NCBI GenBank assembly: GCA_002394335.1
Contig: DGTP01000009.1
Span: forward strand, 9,179-73,178
Direction of reading: 5' to 3'
DNA length: 64,000 bases
Source: Bacteroidales bacterium UBA4333
Lineage (GTDB): Bacteria > Bacteroidota > Bacteroidia > Bacteroidales > Paludibacteraceae
Shown: positions 23,358 to 31,856 of the stretch, in pieces
Layout: every line of letters starts with the position of its first letter
Position numbering within the stretch: the first letter of the stretch is position 1
The notes under the pieces: model-generated
Told to the model about the DNA's origin: nothing
Database searches by the model: none
What the model saw: the letters and a program-made list of their open reading frames with translations, nothing else
Position numbers and translations under genes: made by a program

Positions 23358-24605
23358 TTAGCCTTTGATGGCAGCTACACCCGGAAGCACTTTGCCCTCG
23401 ATAGCCTCGAGCAGCGCACCTCCGCCGGTAGAGATATACGAAACCTTGTCAGCCAAGCCGAACTTGTTGACACATGCTACAGAGTCACCACCGCCGATGA
23501 GGGAGAAAGCGCCGGCAGCAGTAGCCTCAGCGATGGCATTACCGATGGCACGGCTTCCGTCGCAGAAATTGTCGAACTCGAAGACACCGGCAGGACCATT
23601 CCAGAGGATAGTCTTCGCACCCTTGATAGCCTCAGCGAATTTCTTCTGTGCCTCGGGACCTGCATCCATACCTTCCCATCCTTCTGGGATAGCGTCGGAC
23701 GGGCATACCATCTTCTTTGCATCGTTGCTGAAACTGTCGCCGCAGACAGCATCCGGAGCGAGCACGAGTTCCACGCCGTTCTTCTTGGCAAGTTCCTCTA
23801 CGCCGAGAGCCACATCCAGTTTGTCGAGTTCGACAATCGAACCGCCGATCTCGCCGCCGTGTGCTTTGGCGAAGGTATAGGTCATACCACCGCAGAGGAT
23901 GAGTTTGTCCACCTTGCCGAGGAGGTTCTCGATGATACCGATCTTGGAGCTTACTTTCGAGCCGCCCATGATAGCCACGAAGGGACGCTTGATATCACCC
24001 AGCACGGCGTCAACGGCAGCCACCTCTTTCTCCATGAGGAAACCGAGCATCTTGTTGTCTGCATCGAAATAGTCGGCGATGACAGCGGTGGAAGCGTGTT
24101 TGCGGTGTGCGGTACCGAAAGCGTCCATCACATAGCAGTCAGCATAGGAAGCGAGAGTCTTGGCGAACTCTTTCTGGCGTGCTTTCATCTCCTTCTTGGC
24201 TTCTTCGTAAGCGGGATCCTCTTTCTCGATACCTACGGGTTTGCCTTCCTCTTCCGGATAGAAACGGAGGTTCTCAAGGAGCAGTACCTCGCCCGGTTTG
24301 AGGGCAGCTGCTTGGTCTTGCGCCTTGGCGCAGTCCTCTGCGAACTGAACAGGACGGCCGAGTGCAGCCGAAACGGCGTCCACGATCTGGGAGAGGCTGA
24401 ACTTAGCCTGCACTTTGCCTTTTGGCTTGCCCATATGGCTCATGATGATGAGCGCACCGCCTTCGTCCAGAATATGTTTCAAGGTGGGCAGCGCACCACG
24501 GATACGGGTGTCGTCTGTGATTTTACCATTCTCATCCAGTGGCACATTGAAGTCCACGCGTACGATTGCCTTCTTGCCGGCAAACTTGTAATCTTTGATT
24601 TGCAT
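23358..24605 (-). CDS. pgk: Phosphoglycerate kinase
   Basis: The 415-aa enzyme has the pgk signature KAIVRVDFNVPLDENGKI (residues ~11-28), SHMGKPKG, LLENLRFYPEE, VAIMGGSKVSSKI, and the C-terminal GGGDSVACVNK and YISTGGGALLEAIEG. It converts 1,3-bisphosphoglycerate and ADP to 3-phosphoglycerate and ATP in glycolysis. Length is typical of the Bacteroidetes form. It lies downstream of the DUF6242 lipoprotein on the same strand with a 55-nt gap. Confidence 0.97.
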   Translation of the reverse strand: MQIKDYKFAGKKAIVRVDFNVPLDENGKITDDTRIRGALPTLKHILDEGGALIIMSHMGKPKGKVQAKFSLSQIVDAVSAALGRPVQFAEDCAKAQDQAAALKPGEVLLLENLRFYPEEEGKPVGIEKEDPAYEEAKKEMKARQKEFAKTLASYADCYVMDAFGTAHRKHASTAVIADYFDADNKMLGFLMEKEVAAVDAVLGDIKRPFVAIMGGSKVSSKIGIIENLLGKVDKLILCGGMTYTFAKAHGGEIGGSIVELDKLDVALGVEELAKKNGVELVLAPDAVCGDSFSNDAKKMVCPSDAIPEGWEGMDAGPEAQKKFAEAIKGAKTILWNGPAGVFEFDNFCDGSRAIGNAIAEATAAGAFSLIGGGDSVACVNKFGLADKVSYISTGGGALLEAIEGKVLPGVAAIKG

Positions 24606-24660
24606 AGTTGTATAAAATTAGTTTGTTAAACACTCAACATTAAACCCCCAACTACAAAAA

Positions 24661-26016
24661 CTACCAGTCGATCGAATTGAGTTTTCCCCTATAGACATCG
24701 CTATAGGTACTGTTTCGATCCTGTCCTCCGAAGAGGTATATATAGCTTCCGCGCACGATGGCGGTCTGTTTCTGCCGTGCCTGGTAGGCTTCGGGCAGTT
24801 GGTTTTTGAGGGTGTCGGCTTTGAGCCAGTTCATTCCCTCGTCGGTGGATACCAGAATATCTCTTCCCAAGTACTGCATGTCGCTGTCCACGCCGCCGAA
24901 CATCATCAGTTTGTTGTCATACCAGATGACGGAGATGCCGGTAAGGGAACCGAATCGGGGTCTGTCGATCGAGAACTCCTCCAGACGATAGCCGCCGTTG
25001 GTATGGATATGTGCGGAGTACTCGATGTTCCATCGCGTATTGAGCGAGCGTCCGTCCTCTGCAAAACCGCCTATGATCATTGCACGGGCGCGTTGGCTGG
25101 CGCTCTTGAAGGTGATGGCAGCAAAATCGCTCACCGGGAAGCGGCTGTCGGGTTTCAGTCCCGTCATGGTCAGATCCAGGGTCTGCGGATCCACCGTTGC
25201 CAATTCCAGAGAGGCACCTTCCACCAATGCCCAGACCTTTTCGTTCCAGTACATAAGCATTGTTTTGACTGCCTGCCCCGAAGACTTCGATGTCCACTGC
25301 TTGGCATCCGTCGAGGTATAGATAATTCCGTCTTTGGCATAATAGAGACGGCTGCCGTCCGAGATGATCTGGCGCACATGGCACGCCTGAGGCAAGCCGG
25401 CAGGCACGCCGAGGGCAGTCCAGTTCTCACCGTCGGGAGAGGTATAGACCTTGTTCTCAAAACCGTTGTTGGCAATCATGACGAAGAGGTCGTTCAGTTC
25501 CACCACGCGCTGTTCACTCTCATCCTGGGGATAGATAGCCTCCTGCAACTTTGTCCAGTGGTAGAGATCGGGGTCCGCCTGATGAACCGCAGGGCGGATC
25601 TCATAGACCTTGGTGGTGGTGCCGTCCGACGAACGGAGGGTAAGGTAGATCGGCAGGCGGCTGAAGTTGACGGTGTCCCGACCGGAGAGCAGAATCGTGG
25701 TATCGGGTGTCTGCAGGCGTGCCGAACCCACTCCCACCTGGAACGTGAACCGGGGGACGACCTTCTCCAGCGAAGTGCCGAAGAGAATCGAATCCTTGTT
25801 ATACACCAAGCCCGTGTCGATACGTTCTTCGATCGTGAAGACCGCTTTCGCCAGACCGGGGAAAGAGTCCTGCGCATTGAACGAAAAAGCGCTCAGTTTA
25901 GCCACGGACGAGGTGGAAGAAGTGAAGGTCGTTCCACTCTGGCAACCGGCTATAACACCCGCCATCAAGAGAGAGAATATATATAAAAAGTATCTTTTAG
26001 AACAATTTTTCAACAT
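24661..26016 (-). CDS. DUF6242-like lipoprotein with beta-propeller
   Basis: The 451-aa product begins MLKNCSKRYFLYIFSLLMAGVIAGC, a lipoprotein signal with Cys near residue 25; an ATG three codons upstream is possible. Residues ~40-150 form a beta-rich module, and the rest is a propeller with repeated signatures such as VYTSPDGENWTALG, YTSTDAKQWTS, LVSTDEGMNWLKAD and YIYLFGGQDRNS (Asp-box and kelch-like turns). It is likely tethered to the outer membrane. The function is unknown. Confidence 0.8.
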   Translation of the reverse strand: MLKNCSKRYFLYIFSLLMAGVIAGCQSGTTFTSSTSSVAKLSAFSFNAQDSFPGLAKAVFTIEERIDTGLVYNKDSILFGTSLEKVVPRFTFQVGVGSARLQTPDTTILLSGRDTVNFSRLPIYLTLRSSDGTTTKVYEIRPAVHQADPDLYHWTKLQEAIYPQDESEQRVVELNDLFVMIANNGFENKVYTSPDGENWTALGVPAGLPQACHVRQIISDGSRLYYAKDGIIYTSTDAKQWTSKSSGQAVKTMLMYWNEKVWALVEGASLELATVDPQTLDLTMTGLKPDSRFPVSDFAAITFKSASQRARAMIIGGFAEDGRSLNTRWNIEYSAHIHTNGGYRLEEFSIDRPRFGSLTGISVIWYDNKLMMFGGVDSDMQYLGRDILVSTDEGMNWLKADTLKNQLPEAYQARQKQTAIVRGSYIYLFGGQDRNSTYSDVYRGKLNSIDW

Positions 26017-26040
26017 ATCTCGCATTTTTTTATCATTTTT

Positions 26041-26072
26041 CTTGCTTATATTCTTTTTTTTTTGTACTTTTG
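26041..26072 (+). promoter_or_regulatory. Promoter of the formyl-THF cyclo-ligase gene
   Basis: CTTG (26041-26044) and TACTTTTG (26065-26072) are separated by 20 nt, and the start codon at 26094 follows 21 nt later. This excludes the in-frame TTG at 26070 as a start. Confidence 0.75.
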
Positions 26073-26093
26073 CAGCCCAATTTTGAAGATACC

Positions 26094-26696
26094 ATGCTAT
26101 TCGAAGGATTTATTCATGATTTCAAAGCCTGGCTGCCATGGAACCGCAAACATCGCGAGAAGCGTGCTATGCGAGCCATTATCGAGCAGCGTCGTCGCGT
26201 GATGAGCAAGGAGGAAGTGGAGAAAGCCTCAGCGGCTATCATTAGCCAGATCGAGCTAATGTCTTCCTTCCAGAAAGCCAAAACGGTTCTGCTCTATTAC
26301 CCCGTTCATAACGAGGTGGATCTTCGTCCGCTTCTGGAGAAATACCGCGATACCAAAACGATGCTTTTGCCGGTCACCCACCGCCACTGGCTGGAGGTGC
26401 GTCCTTATGACGGCGAAGACATGATGCGCCGCGGTCATTACGGAGTGCCCGAACCTCAGACGGCTGAATACACGGGTAAGATTGATCTGATCTTCGTTCC
26501 CGGTGTGGTTTTTGATGCGCATCGTAACCGTATGGGGCGCGGTGGCGGCTATTATGACAAGTTTCTTCGCTCACACCACTTTGCCAAGCAGATCGGTGTC
26601 TGCTACGATTTCCAATACAAGCACCACGAGATTCCGCACGACTGGTTTGACCACAAGGTCGATGCCATCGTCACTCCTTCGCGCTACGTCGGTTAA
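26094..26696 (+). CDS. 5-formyltetrahydrofolate cyclo-ligase
   Basis: The 200-aa enzyme contains KHREKRAMRAIIEQRRRVMSK at the start, VLLYYPVHNEVDL, and the family signature DLIFVPGVVFDAHRNRMGRGGGYYDKFL (ATP-binding, residues ~140-167). It converts 5-formyl-THF to methenyl-THF with ATP. The first ~15 residues (MLFEGFIHDFKAWLPWN) are an unusual hydrophobic extension. The gene ends 4 nt inside the convergent 26693 gene. Confidence 0.92.
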   Translation: MLFEGFIHDFKAWLPWNRKHREKRAMRAIIEQRRRVMSKEEVEKASAAIISQIELMSSFQKAKTVLLYYPVHNEVDLRPLLEKYRDTKTMLLPVTHRHWLEVRPYDGEDMMRRGHYGVPEPQTAEYTGKIDLIFVPGVVFDAHRNRMGRGGGYYDKFLRSHHFAKQIGVCYDFQYKHHEIPHDWFDHKVDAIVTPSRYVG

Positions 26697-27454
26697 TTCT
26701 CCCAGGGGATAGTCTGCTCTTTGGCGCGCTGATAGCGTATTTCGGCATCCGTTGCCTCGTTGAGTTCCTTCTCTCCTTTGCGGTAGTAATAGATCAACCC
26801 GTACTCCTTGCAGAGACACATGCGCTCGTAAGGCAACTTGTCTTTGTAGCGCTCCTCCACCTCGTTCCAGATCTGCAGGATCAGTTCGTCCGCTTCCTTG
26901 CGATACTCGCCCAAGTCACCATGCACACGGTTGATGGTCTGCTTGTGCAGGGTATGGTTCATCTGGTGTTCCTTAAATATGTCATAGTACACTTGCACCT
27001 TGGCAATCGGGGGGTTGTATATCGCAAAACCACCCATTGCGGTGCGCTGTTTCTCTCCGTCTATAATGCGCTGCCCCCATAACAGGATATCCTCCTCCGA
27101 ACTCAGATCCGGCACTATCCGCGCATCTTTGTCCAAACCGTACAACTCCACCTGCTCCGGCTTCACCTCGCCACGGATAATAGCCAGGTTCAGCACTTGG
27201 ATAAAATGCGAGAGATACATACGGGCATTCGCCACAATGTGCCGATACTCTTTGTTGGCGTTTACCTTGGACTTGTAGTTATCCCTGTACCGGGTTAACA
27301 TCGTCTCAAACTGCAAGAGAAAACGCTGCGCCATGGTCAGCGTCTTATAGGACAAAGCCTGATTGTTATAATCCGCCTCGGCTGCGCGTTTGACAGCCGT
27401 CTCGATAGCGTATAACCGTGCTTGGTCTGTGTTAGGTAATCGACGGTAAGGCAT
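26693..27454 (-). CDS. Conserved hypothetical protein (253 aa)
   Basis: The 253-aa protein (MPYRRLPNTDQARLYAIETAVKRAAE...) is soluble, mostly helical and basic, with Tyr-rich segments and no signal peptide. I recognise it only as the type of uncharacterised protein found in Bacteroidales, without a named domain. It is followed downstream by nothing co-directional and preceded by the polyprenyl synthase on the other side of a repeat-filled 38-nt gap. Confidence 0.65.
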   Translation of the reverse strand: MPYRRLPNTDQARLYAIETAVKRAAEADYNNQALSYKTLTMAQRFLLQFETMLTRYRDNYKSKVNANKEYRHIVANARMYLSHFIQVLNLAIIRGEVKPEQVELYGLDKDARIVPDLSSEEDILLWGQRIIDGEKQRTAMGGFAIYNPPIAKVQVYYDIFKEHQMNHTLHKQTINRVHGDLGEYRKEADELILQIWNEVEERYKDKLPYERMCLCKEYGLIYYYRKGEKELNEATDAEIRYQRAKEQTIPWEN

Positions 27455-27467
27455 AATTCATTTATTT

Positions 27468-27493
27468 ATTTGGTCATTTACCATTTGGTCATT
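27468..27493 (+). repeat. ATTTGGTCATT repeat (intergenic copy)
   Basis: This 26-mer (two ATTTGGTCATT units joined by TACC) is identical to 63554-63579 in the rRNA spacer and nearly identical to 29060-29085 inside ddl. Here it fills the gap between the hypothetical gene and the polyprenyl synthase gene. Confidence 0.8.
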
Positions 27494-28437
27494 CAGTTTT
27501 TGCGTGTTGCCAGCTTCCTGAGCAGGTGTTGCAGTTGCTCTCTTGCCTCATTATCGGGGAACGAATCCATCAGAGCCAGTGCCTGACGGGAGTGCGAGAG
27601 GATGGCTTCTTCCGCCATGGCGCGCACTCCGATAGCATCGTACAGGACGGTCACGGCTTCGATCTTCTCCTTGGACGCCGGGCGCGCCAGCCATCCTTCC
27701 AAGGCTTCACGCTGCGCAGTGTCCGCATGCGCGAATGCCGAAAGCAGGAGATAGGTCTTTTTGTTGCAGCAGATATCACCTCCGATGGCTTTGCCGAAAG
27801 TCTTCTCGTCGCCATAGACATCCAGCAGATCATCCTGGATCTGGAATGCCAGACCCACATGGATCCCCCAGTCATACAAACGCTTCTGTTGTTCCTCATC
27901 CGCACCGGCTATATACGCGCCGCTGCGCAGCGCATTGGCCAGCAGCACCGAGGTCTTGAGGCGGATCATCTCTATATACTCCTCTATTGTCACATCCCCG
28001 CGCGCCTCGAAATCGACATCATACTGCTGTCCTTCGCAGATACCGGTTGCCATCTCGTTGAACCATCGAAGGAGCACCGGCAGTTTGTCCCCCGGAGCCT
28101 CCGCCAGCAGTTTGTATGCTTCGATGAGCATCTGGTCTCCTGAGAGGATAGCGGTGTTGTCGTTCCATTTGACATGCACAGTCTCTCTTCCGCGGCGAAC
28201 CGAAGCACGGTCCATCACATCGTCGTGCAGCAGCGTGAAGTTATGAAACACCTCCAGCGCCAAAGCCACCGGCAGCGCCTGTTCCTCGTCTCCGCCGAAA
28301 AGGCGGCACGAGAGCAGTGCCAGCTGCGGACGAAGCCGCTTGCCGCCGGATGCCAGAGTATAGGCTATCGGAGCATACAAGCCCTGCGGCTCCCTGCTCC
28401 AATCCAGACGCTCTATTGCTTTGTTGATGTCAAGCAT
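27493..28437 (-). CDS. Polyprenyl (farnesyl/geranylgeranyl) diphosphate synthase
   Basis: The 314-aa enzyme has GGKRLRPQLALLS (residues ~31-43), the first Asp-rich motif LLHDDVMDRA (~70-79), GDQMLIEAYKLL, and the second Asp-rich motif FQIQDDLLDVYGDEKTFGK (~208-226). It condenses isopentenyl diphosphate with allylic diphosphates for quinones or cell-wall lipid carriers. The chain length is not resolved by eye. It may feed the GGGP-synthase-like enzyme at 35147. Confidence 0.9.
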   Translation of the reverse strand: MLDINKAIERLDWSREPQGLYAPIAYTLASGGKRLRPQLALLSCRLFGGDEEQALPVALALEVFHNFTLLHDDVMDRASVRRGRETVHVKWNDNTAILSGDQMLIEAYKLLAEAPGDKLPVLLRWFNEMATGICEGQQYDVDFEARGDVTIEEYIEMIRLKTSVLLANALRSGAYIAGADEEQQKRLYDWGIHVGLAFQIQDDLLDVYGDEKTFGKAIGGDICCNKKTYLLLSAFAHADTAQREALEGWLARPASKEKIEAVTVLYDAIGVRAMAEEAILSHSRQALALMDSFPDNEAREQLQHLLRKLATRKN

Positions 28438-28445
28438 AAATATAT

Positions 28446-28485
28446 TTACGATTTAACGATTTACGATGTACGATTTAACGATTTA
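28446..28485 (+). repeat. ACGATTTA direct repeats at the 3' end of ddl
   Basis: The unit ACGATTTA occurs four times with small variation (one ACGATG). The array fills the gap between the polyprenyl synthase start and the ddl stop, and supplies the ddl stop codon. Confidence 0.75.
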
Positions 28486-29514
28486 GAAGCGGTCTTCAAT
28501 AATATCGGTCATCACATCGCGGATATCCAGTCCGGCGGCACGCACCTGCTGCGGAATAAAGCTCGTAGGCGTCATGCCCGGCGTGGTATTCACTTCCAGG
28601 AGGTTGATTTGAATCTTTGACATGTCCTCTACCGGATCCACGTAGTCCTCGGTGTTGCGCATACCGGTGATGATCCAGTCCACGCGGATAATACCGTTAG
28701 CGCCAATGATATCATATATCTTGAGCGTCAGCTCCTGAATGCGGTCACGGACAGCATCGGGGATGCGCGCCGGCGTGATCTCATCCACCTGTCCCTTGTA
28801 CTTGGCGTCGTAGTCGAAGAACTCATTCTTCGTCACCACCTCCGTGATAGGGAAAGCTACAGCCTTGCTACGGGTCTTATAGACGCCGCAAGTCACCTCC
28901 GTACCCTTCATATAGGCTTCGCATATCACTTCATCGCCCTCGTCAAACGCGCGCTTGATGGCAGGCAGCACTTCTTCGGGTGTCTTCACCTTGGTGCAGC
29001 CGAACGACGAACCGCCGACATTGCTCTTGACAAAACAAGGCAGCCCCAAGGCATTTACGATTTGGTCATTGACCATCTGGTCATTTATCCGGCCGTTGAG
29101 CCATTCGTTTTTGCGGATGAGAACCGATTTGGCGATCGGGAAACCGAAGCCTGAGAGATAGTGATTGCAGGTGTATTTGTTGAAAGTCAGCGCAGCCGCC
29201 AGCACATTGCAGCAGCTGTAGGGGATGCCCAGCATCTCCAGATAGCCTTGCAGCAGACCGTTCTCTCCCGGTGTACCATGAATAGTGATATACGCGAAAT
29301 CGAAGGTGTTCTTCACGCCCCCGCGCGTAAAAGAAAAATCATTTTTGTCAATCGGGCACCCGTCTTCGGTGTGCCAGTCCGTCCCCTTGAGCACCACAAT
29401 AGTGGTGTTGTAACGCTCTTCTGGGATAAAAGTCTTCAGACCTGCCGCCGAACGCAGAGAAACCTCATGCTCGCTACTGTCTCCGCCGGCTATAATAGCT
29501 ATATTACGTTTCAT
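28483..29514 (-). CDS. ddl: D-alanine--D-alanine ligase
   Basis: The 343-aa enzyme starts MKRNIAIIAGGDSSEHEVSL, with ATP-grasp motifs HGTPGENGLLQGYLEMLGIPY, PCFVKSNVGGSSFGCTKV, EAYMKGTEVTCGVYK and INLLEVNTTPGMTPTSF. It makes D-Ala-D-Ala for peptidoglycan. Residues ~140-155 (GRINDQMVNDQIVN) are encoded by a repeat element that is otherwise intergenic in this genome, inserted before the ATP-grasp loop without breaking the frame. Start 29514 gives a ~20-nt leader; an alternative ATG is at 29520. Confidence 0.95.
   Translation of the reverse strand: MKRNIAIIAGGDSSEHEVSLRSAAGLKTFIPEERYNTTIVVLKGTDWHTEDGCPIDKNDFSFTRGGVKNTFDFAYITIHGTPGENGLLQGYLEMLGIPYSCCNVLAAALTFNKYTCNHYLSGFGFPIAKSVLIRKNEWLNGRINDQMVNDQIVNALGLPCFVKSNVGGSSFGCTKVKTPEEVLPAIKRAFDEGDEVICEAYMKGTEVTCGVYKTRSKAVAFPITEVVTKNEFFDYDAKYKGQVDEITPARIPDAVRDRIQELTLKIYDIIGANGIIRVDWIITGMRNTEDYVDPVEDMSKIQINLLEVNTTPGMTPTSFIPQQVRAAGLDIRDVMTDIIEDRF
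29060..29086 (+). repeat. ATTTGGTCATT repeat inside the ddl coding sequence
   Basis: This segment differs at only two positions from the 26-mer at 27468-27493 and 63554-63579. It is preceded by CATTTACG, as in the ACGATTTA repeats at 28446. It encodes the extra Asn/Asp/Gln-rich stretch of Ddl. Confidence 0.8.
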
Positions 29515-29542
29515 TAGCATCTGTTAATCCTAAAAAATCGTA

Positions 29543-29574
29543 CAAAGGTACAACTTTTTTTCCATATATGCAAA
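29543..29574 (-). promoter_or_regulatory. ddl promoter
   Basis: On the minus strand TTTGCATAT begins at 29574 and TACCTTTG lies at 29550-29543, with a 20-nt spacer ending AAAAAAAGTTG. Confidence 0.85.
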
Positions 29575-29621
29575 TAAAAGTGCCTTTTTTATGTTTTTGG
29601 CTGCAAATTGCAGGGATTTTA

Positions 29622-29680
29622 CTGTAAGACCGCTGCGCTGACAGAATACAGACCGGCTGCGCCTGACAGAGTACAGACCG
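29622..29680 (+). repeat. GACCGC-TGCGCT-GACAGA repeat cluster (intergenic)
   Basis: Three adjacent degenerate units of the type GACCG-(C/G)CTGCGC(C)-TGACAGA occur here. The same unit is found inside dus (32384-32435, 32739-32775, 33235-33253) and the guanylyltransferase gene (38676-38693). Confidence 0.7.
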
Positions 29681-29764
29681 ACACGCACGCGCCTGCAGGA
29701 TATATATAGGATATATAGCGGCGGCAAGAATGCCGCCGAAGGGGACAAACGGAAAGAAAAATAG

Positions 29765-29822
29765 TTGTCCCAAAGATGGGACAAAAATGGATGATGAGGG
29801 GGTTGTCGCAAAGATGCGACAA
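29765..29822. repeat. Two tandem hairpin repeats with a compensatory change
   Basis: The unit TTGTC-C-C-AAAGAT-G-G-GACAA (29765-29784) recurs as TTGTC-G-C-AAAGAT-G-C-GACAA (29803-29822), each followed by AAATGGATGATGA. The two differing stem bases change together, so the 7-bp stem is intact in both copies. Confidence 0.8.
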
Positions 29823-29867
29823 AAATGGATGATGAAGCCGGCATTGAGCTGAGATGGAGCCGGCATG

Positions 29868-29968
29868 GGCAGGCAATAGGTAGGCAACAGGGTCGGAAAT
29901 GGTTAAGTATCACTAAGAATATACAAGAACCACTAACGCTGAGTTTTTGAACACAGCGTTCGAAAAAA
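29868..29968 (-). repeat. Intergenic repeat family (copy B)
   Basis: Read on the minus strand this stretch matches 54304-54416 over about 100 nt (TTTTTTCGAACGC.., GTTCAAAAA.., CGTTAGT.GTTCTT.., ATTGCCT) and 3517-3590 over its central part. Confidence 0.7.
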
Positions 29969-30178
29969 GAGATGTCAGTATGGACAGTATTGTCCGTTTG
30001 GTTAGTCAAAAATTATCCAAAATTGCCCCAAAATTAGAACAATTCACAAATTAACCAAATTAAACGAATAAGGGAAACTGACAATACTGACAGAACAAAA
30101 ATGATGGAATGATGGATCGAGGGGATCTCCGAGCGGACGCTCGTAGCAGCTGACGAAGACAAGAAGGGGCTTTGTGTG

Positions 30179-30220
30179 TCTCCCCTGCGTGGAGGGATAG
30201 CCGTTCCGACGCAGGGGAGA
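30179..30220. terminator. Stem-loop after the lipoprotein gene
   Basis: A 12-bp perfect stem TCTCCCCTGCGT/ACGCAGGGGAGA with an 18-nt loop lies 7 nt beyond the stop of the minus-strand lipoprotein gene. There is no good T-tract, so a terminator role is likely but unproven. Confidence 0.55.
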
Positions 30221-30226
30221 AGAATT

Positions 30227-30841
30227 TTACTTGCAGCCGCATAATGGTAAAGGAGTATTATATTGTGCCTTTACTTTTCTATAATACTTGTTTTTGTAAT
30301 TTGCCTTACAAAATATATACGATATATAACTACCATCTAAGCTGACTATCACTGAGTCTTCTTCTGGATAATGTAGCAAATTATATTTAGAAAGGACGCT
30401 CTTGAAATCTTCTGTCATTACTACTTGCGGGTCATGCCATGTATACAAAATTCCATCCATTTCCATATAATCCGAGGGAATCCAGTCCGGAGGTACTTTG
30501 CCCATGTTCTCATCTAACCATTTAACAGAAAACCTATCTGTCAGATAATACTCACCAGAATCATCATCTATGTGCAACTGCCATGGCAGCATAGATATAT
30601 AAAACCAATCTGTTGTTGTACAATGGATACGTACATGCACAGCGACTACTCTACTAATATCTTTTCGCTTTTTCAGTTGTTTACTATAATCAGCAATCGC
30701 GATGTTAACTGCTTCTCTGGGTACCATTTGACATTCTACATGTTTGTAGTCATAGTTCTTGATGCTCTGGCATGAACCAAACATAATCATTACTATGAAT
30801 AAAAACAATAGTCTTTTATCAGTATTTAATAGGCGCGCCAT
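30227..30841 (-). CDS. Putative lipoprotein (204 aa)
   Basis: The product begins MARLLNTDKRLLFLFIVMIMFGSC, a lipoprotein signal with Cys near residue 24. The mature part is soluble and mixed alpha/beta with no known motif; the C-terminus has a CGC. The gene is AT-rich compared with ddl and dus. It is third in a minus-strand group with the genes at 30892 and 31602, separated from the former by 50 nt. Small AT-rich lipoproteins in such groups can be immunity proteins, but nothing here proves it. Confidence 0.65.
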   Translation of the reverse strand: MARLLNTDKRLLFLFIVMIMFGSCQSIKNYDYKHVECQMVPREAVNIAIADYSKQLKKRKDISRVVAVHVRIHCTTTDWFYISMLPWQLHIDDDSGEYYLTDRFSVKWLDENMGKVPPDWIPSDYMEMDGILYTWHDPQVVMTEDFKSVLSKYNLLHYPEEDSVIVSLDGSYISYIFCKANYKNKYYRKVKAQYNTPLPLCGCK

Positions 30842-30891
30842 AATTGTTCAATATTAAGAGTTGGATACCAGGGTACAATTTGCGTAATACA

Positions 30892-31602
30892 CTACTGTCT
30901 CTTACGTTCTTTTTGCCTTTTGAACGGAATCATCTTCCCATTTTTATCATGTAAATACCATTTTCCGCAGCGATAATGTGCTTCTGCTTCCAAAGGAACA
31001 TACAAAAAAAACATAGAAGCCATACGTCCTTGGCACCAACCATCTCTGCGATAAGGGAACTCAGGAATGGTTATACTAAATACATTATTTGCCGAATCCA
31101 AAGGATAGTATGTCTGTGAACAAATTGAATCGTAATGTGGCGAAAAAAACATCATATTCTCTCGATTATTATAGCCTAAACAAATCTTTATACTGTCAAT
31201 ACAAGTATTAGACAATTCAATTGTATCTCTATCTATAGTGTAATGTTGCCCATTTACATAAATTTCCTTTCGCTCACAATCAAAATACTTGGCTCCTTGC
31301 ATGAATATAAGCATTATCCGTGAACTCTCATTTCGAGATTCTACTATATTTACGGGAATATGAGAATAATCTTCCGAACTACTTTTCAATAGATAGTGGT
31401 TCTTTTTATCAGAAGACAAAGTCCATGTTCCAAAACTATTCCATTGCCACCAATGTTTATGAGTCTCCAATAAAAACGTGCCGTCTTGATTAACTTGCAA
31501 ATAACTACTATTGTCATTTTTGCCATTCAAAAATGCACCATAGTGGGAAACACATCCCATGAGAAGCGTGCTAAAAACAATAATATACCAACTTCTTTTC
31601 AT
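30892..31602 (-). CDS. Putative lipoprotein (236 aa)
   Basis: The product begins MKRSWYIIVFSTLLMGC, with lipobox Cys at residue 17. Residues 30-70 (SSYLQVNQDGTFLLETHKHWWQWNSFGTWTLSSD) resemble a small beta-sandwich/lipocalin-like repeat, as in other Bacteroidales lipoproteins. The start codon overlaps the stop of the upstream 84-codon frame (TGATG), so translation is coupled to it; one further ATG lies at 31605. No function is recognised. Confidence 0.68.
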   Translation of the reverse strand: MKRSWYIIVFSTLLMGCVSHYGAFLNGKNDNSSYLQVNQDGTFLLETHKHWWQWNSFGTWTLSSDKKNHYLLKSSSEDYSHIPVNIVESRNESSRIMLIFMQGAKYFDCERKEIYVNGQHYTIDRDTIELSNTCIDSIKICLGYNNRENMMFFSPHYDSICSQTYYPLDSANNVFSITIPEFPYRRDGWCQGRMASMFFLYVPLEAEAHYRCGKWYLHDKNGKMIPFKRQKERKRQ

Positions 31603-31856
31603 CATAATCCGAGTTTTTGAGGTTCTAACTTCCAAGGCGACACACCCTGTGTTGGATTAATACGAGTTCCATATTCCTTGTAAGGATATATTTTATTACC
31701 ATTTTTATCATAACCATAAATGCCAGTGACCCATTCTGCATCTATGTCGATGACTGATTCGACATCGCCGTTTTCCGATGGGGAAACTTCTCCTGAGATT
31801 GAGTATTCTGTTTGATATGCTTCGACCTCTAACTCAAGAAATCCTATTGGGTGCAA
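31602..31856 (-). pseudogene. Truncated reading frame upstream of the lipoproteins
   Basis: An 84-codon open frame (…LELEVEAYQTEYSISGEVSP… ending SPWKLEPQKLGL) has no ATG. Its first usable codon, a TTG, lies in the -7 box of a promoter (31854-31885). It reads like the C-terminal tail of a larger secreted or repeat protein (KNGNKIYPYKEYGTRINP) whose N-terminal part is missing. It may be translated from an internal TTG (about 31838) as a coupling leader for the lipoprotein gene, or be a remnant. Confidence 0.5.

Larger units (their letters stand above)
29521..30226. other. Gene-free region rich in short repeats
   Basis: This 706-nt gap contains no convincing gene. In order it holds the ddl promoter (29543-29574), a GACCGC-type repeat cluster (29622-29680), a GGCGGC/GCCGCC hairpin (29720-29737), two tandem hairpin repeats (29765-29822), a GCCGGCAT direct repeat (about 29838 and 29859), the intergenic repeat family copy B (29868-29968), an AT-rich stretch with GGACAGTATTGTCC (about 29979), and a stem-loop (30179-30220). 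Confidence 0.7.
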
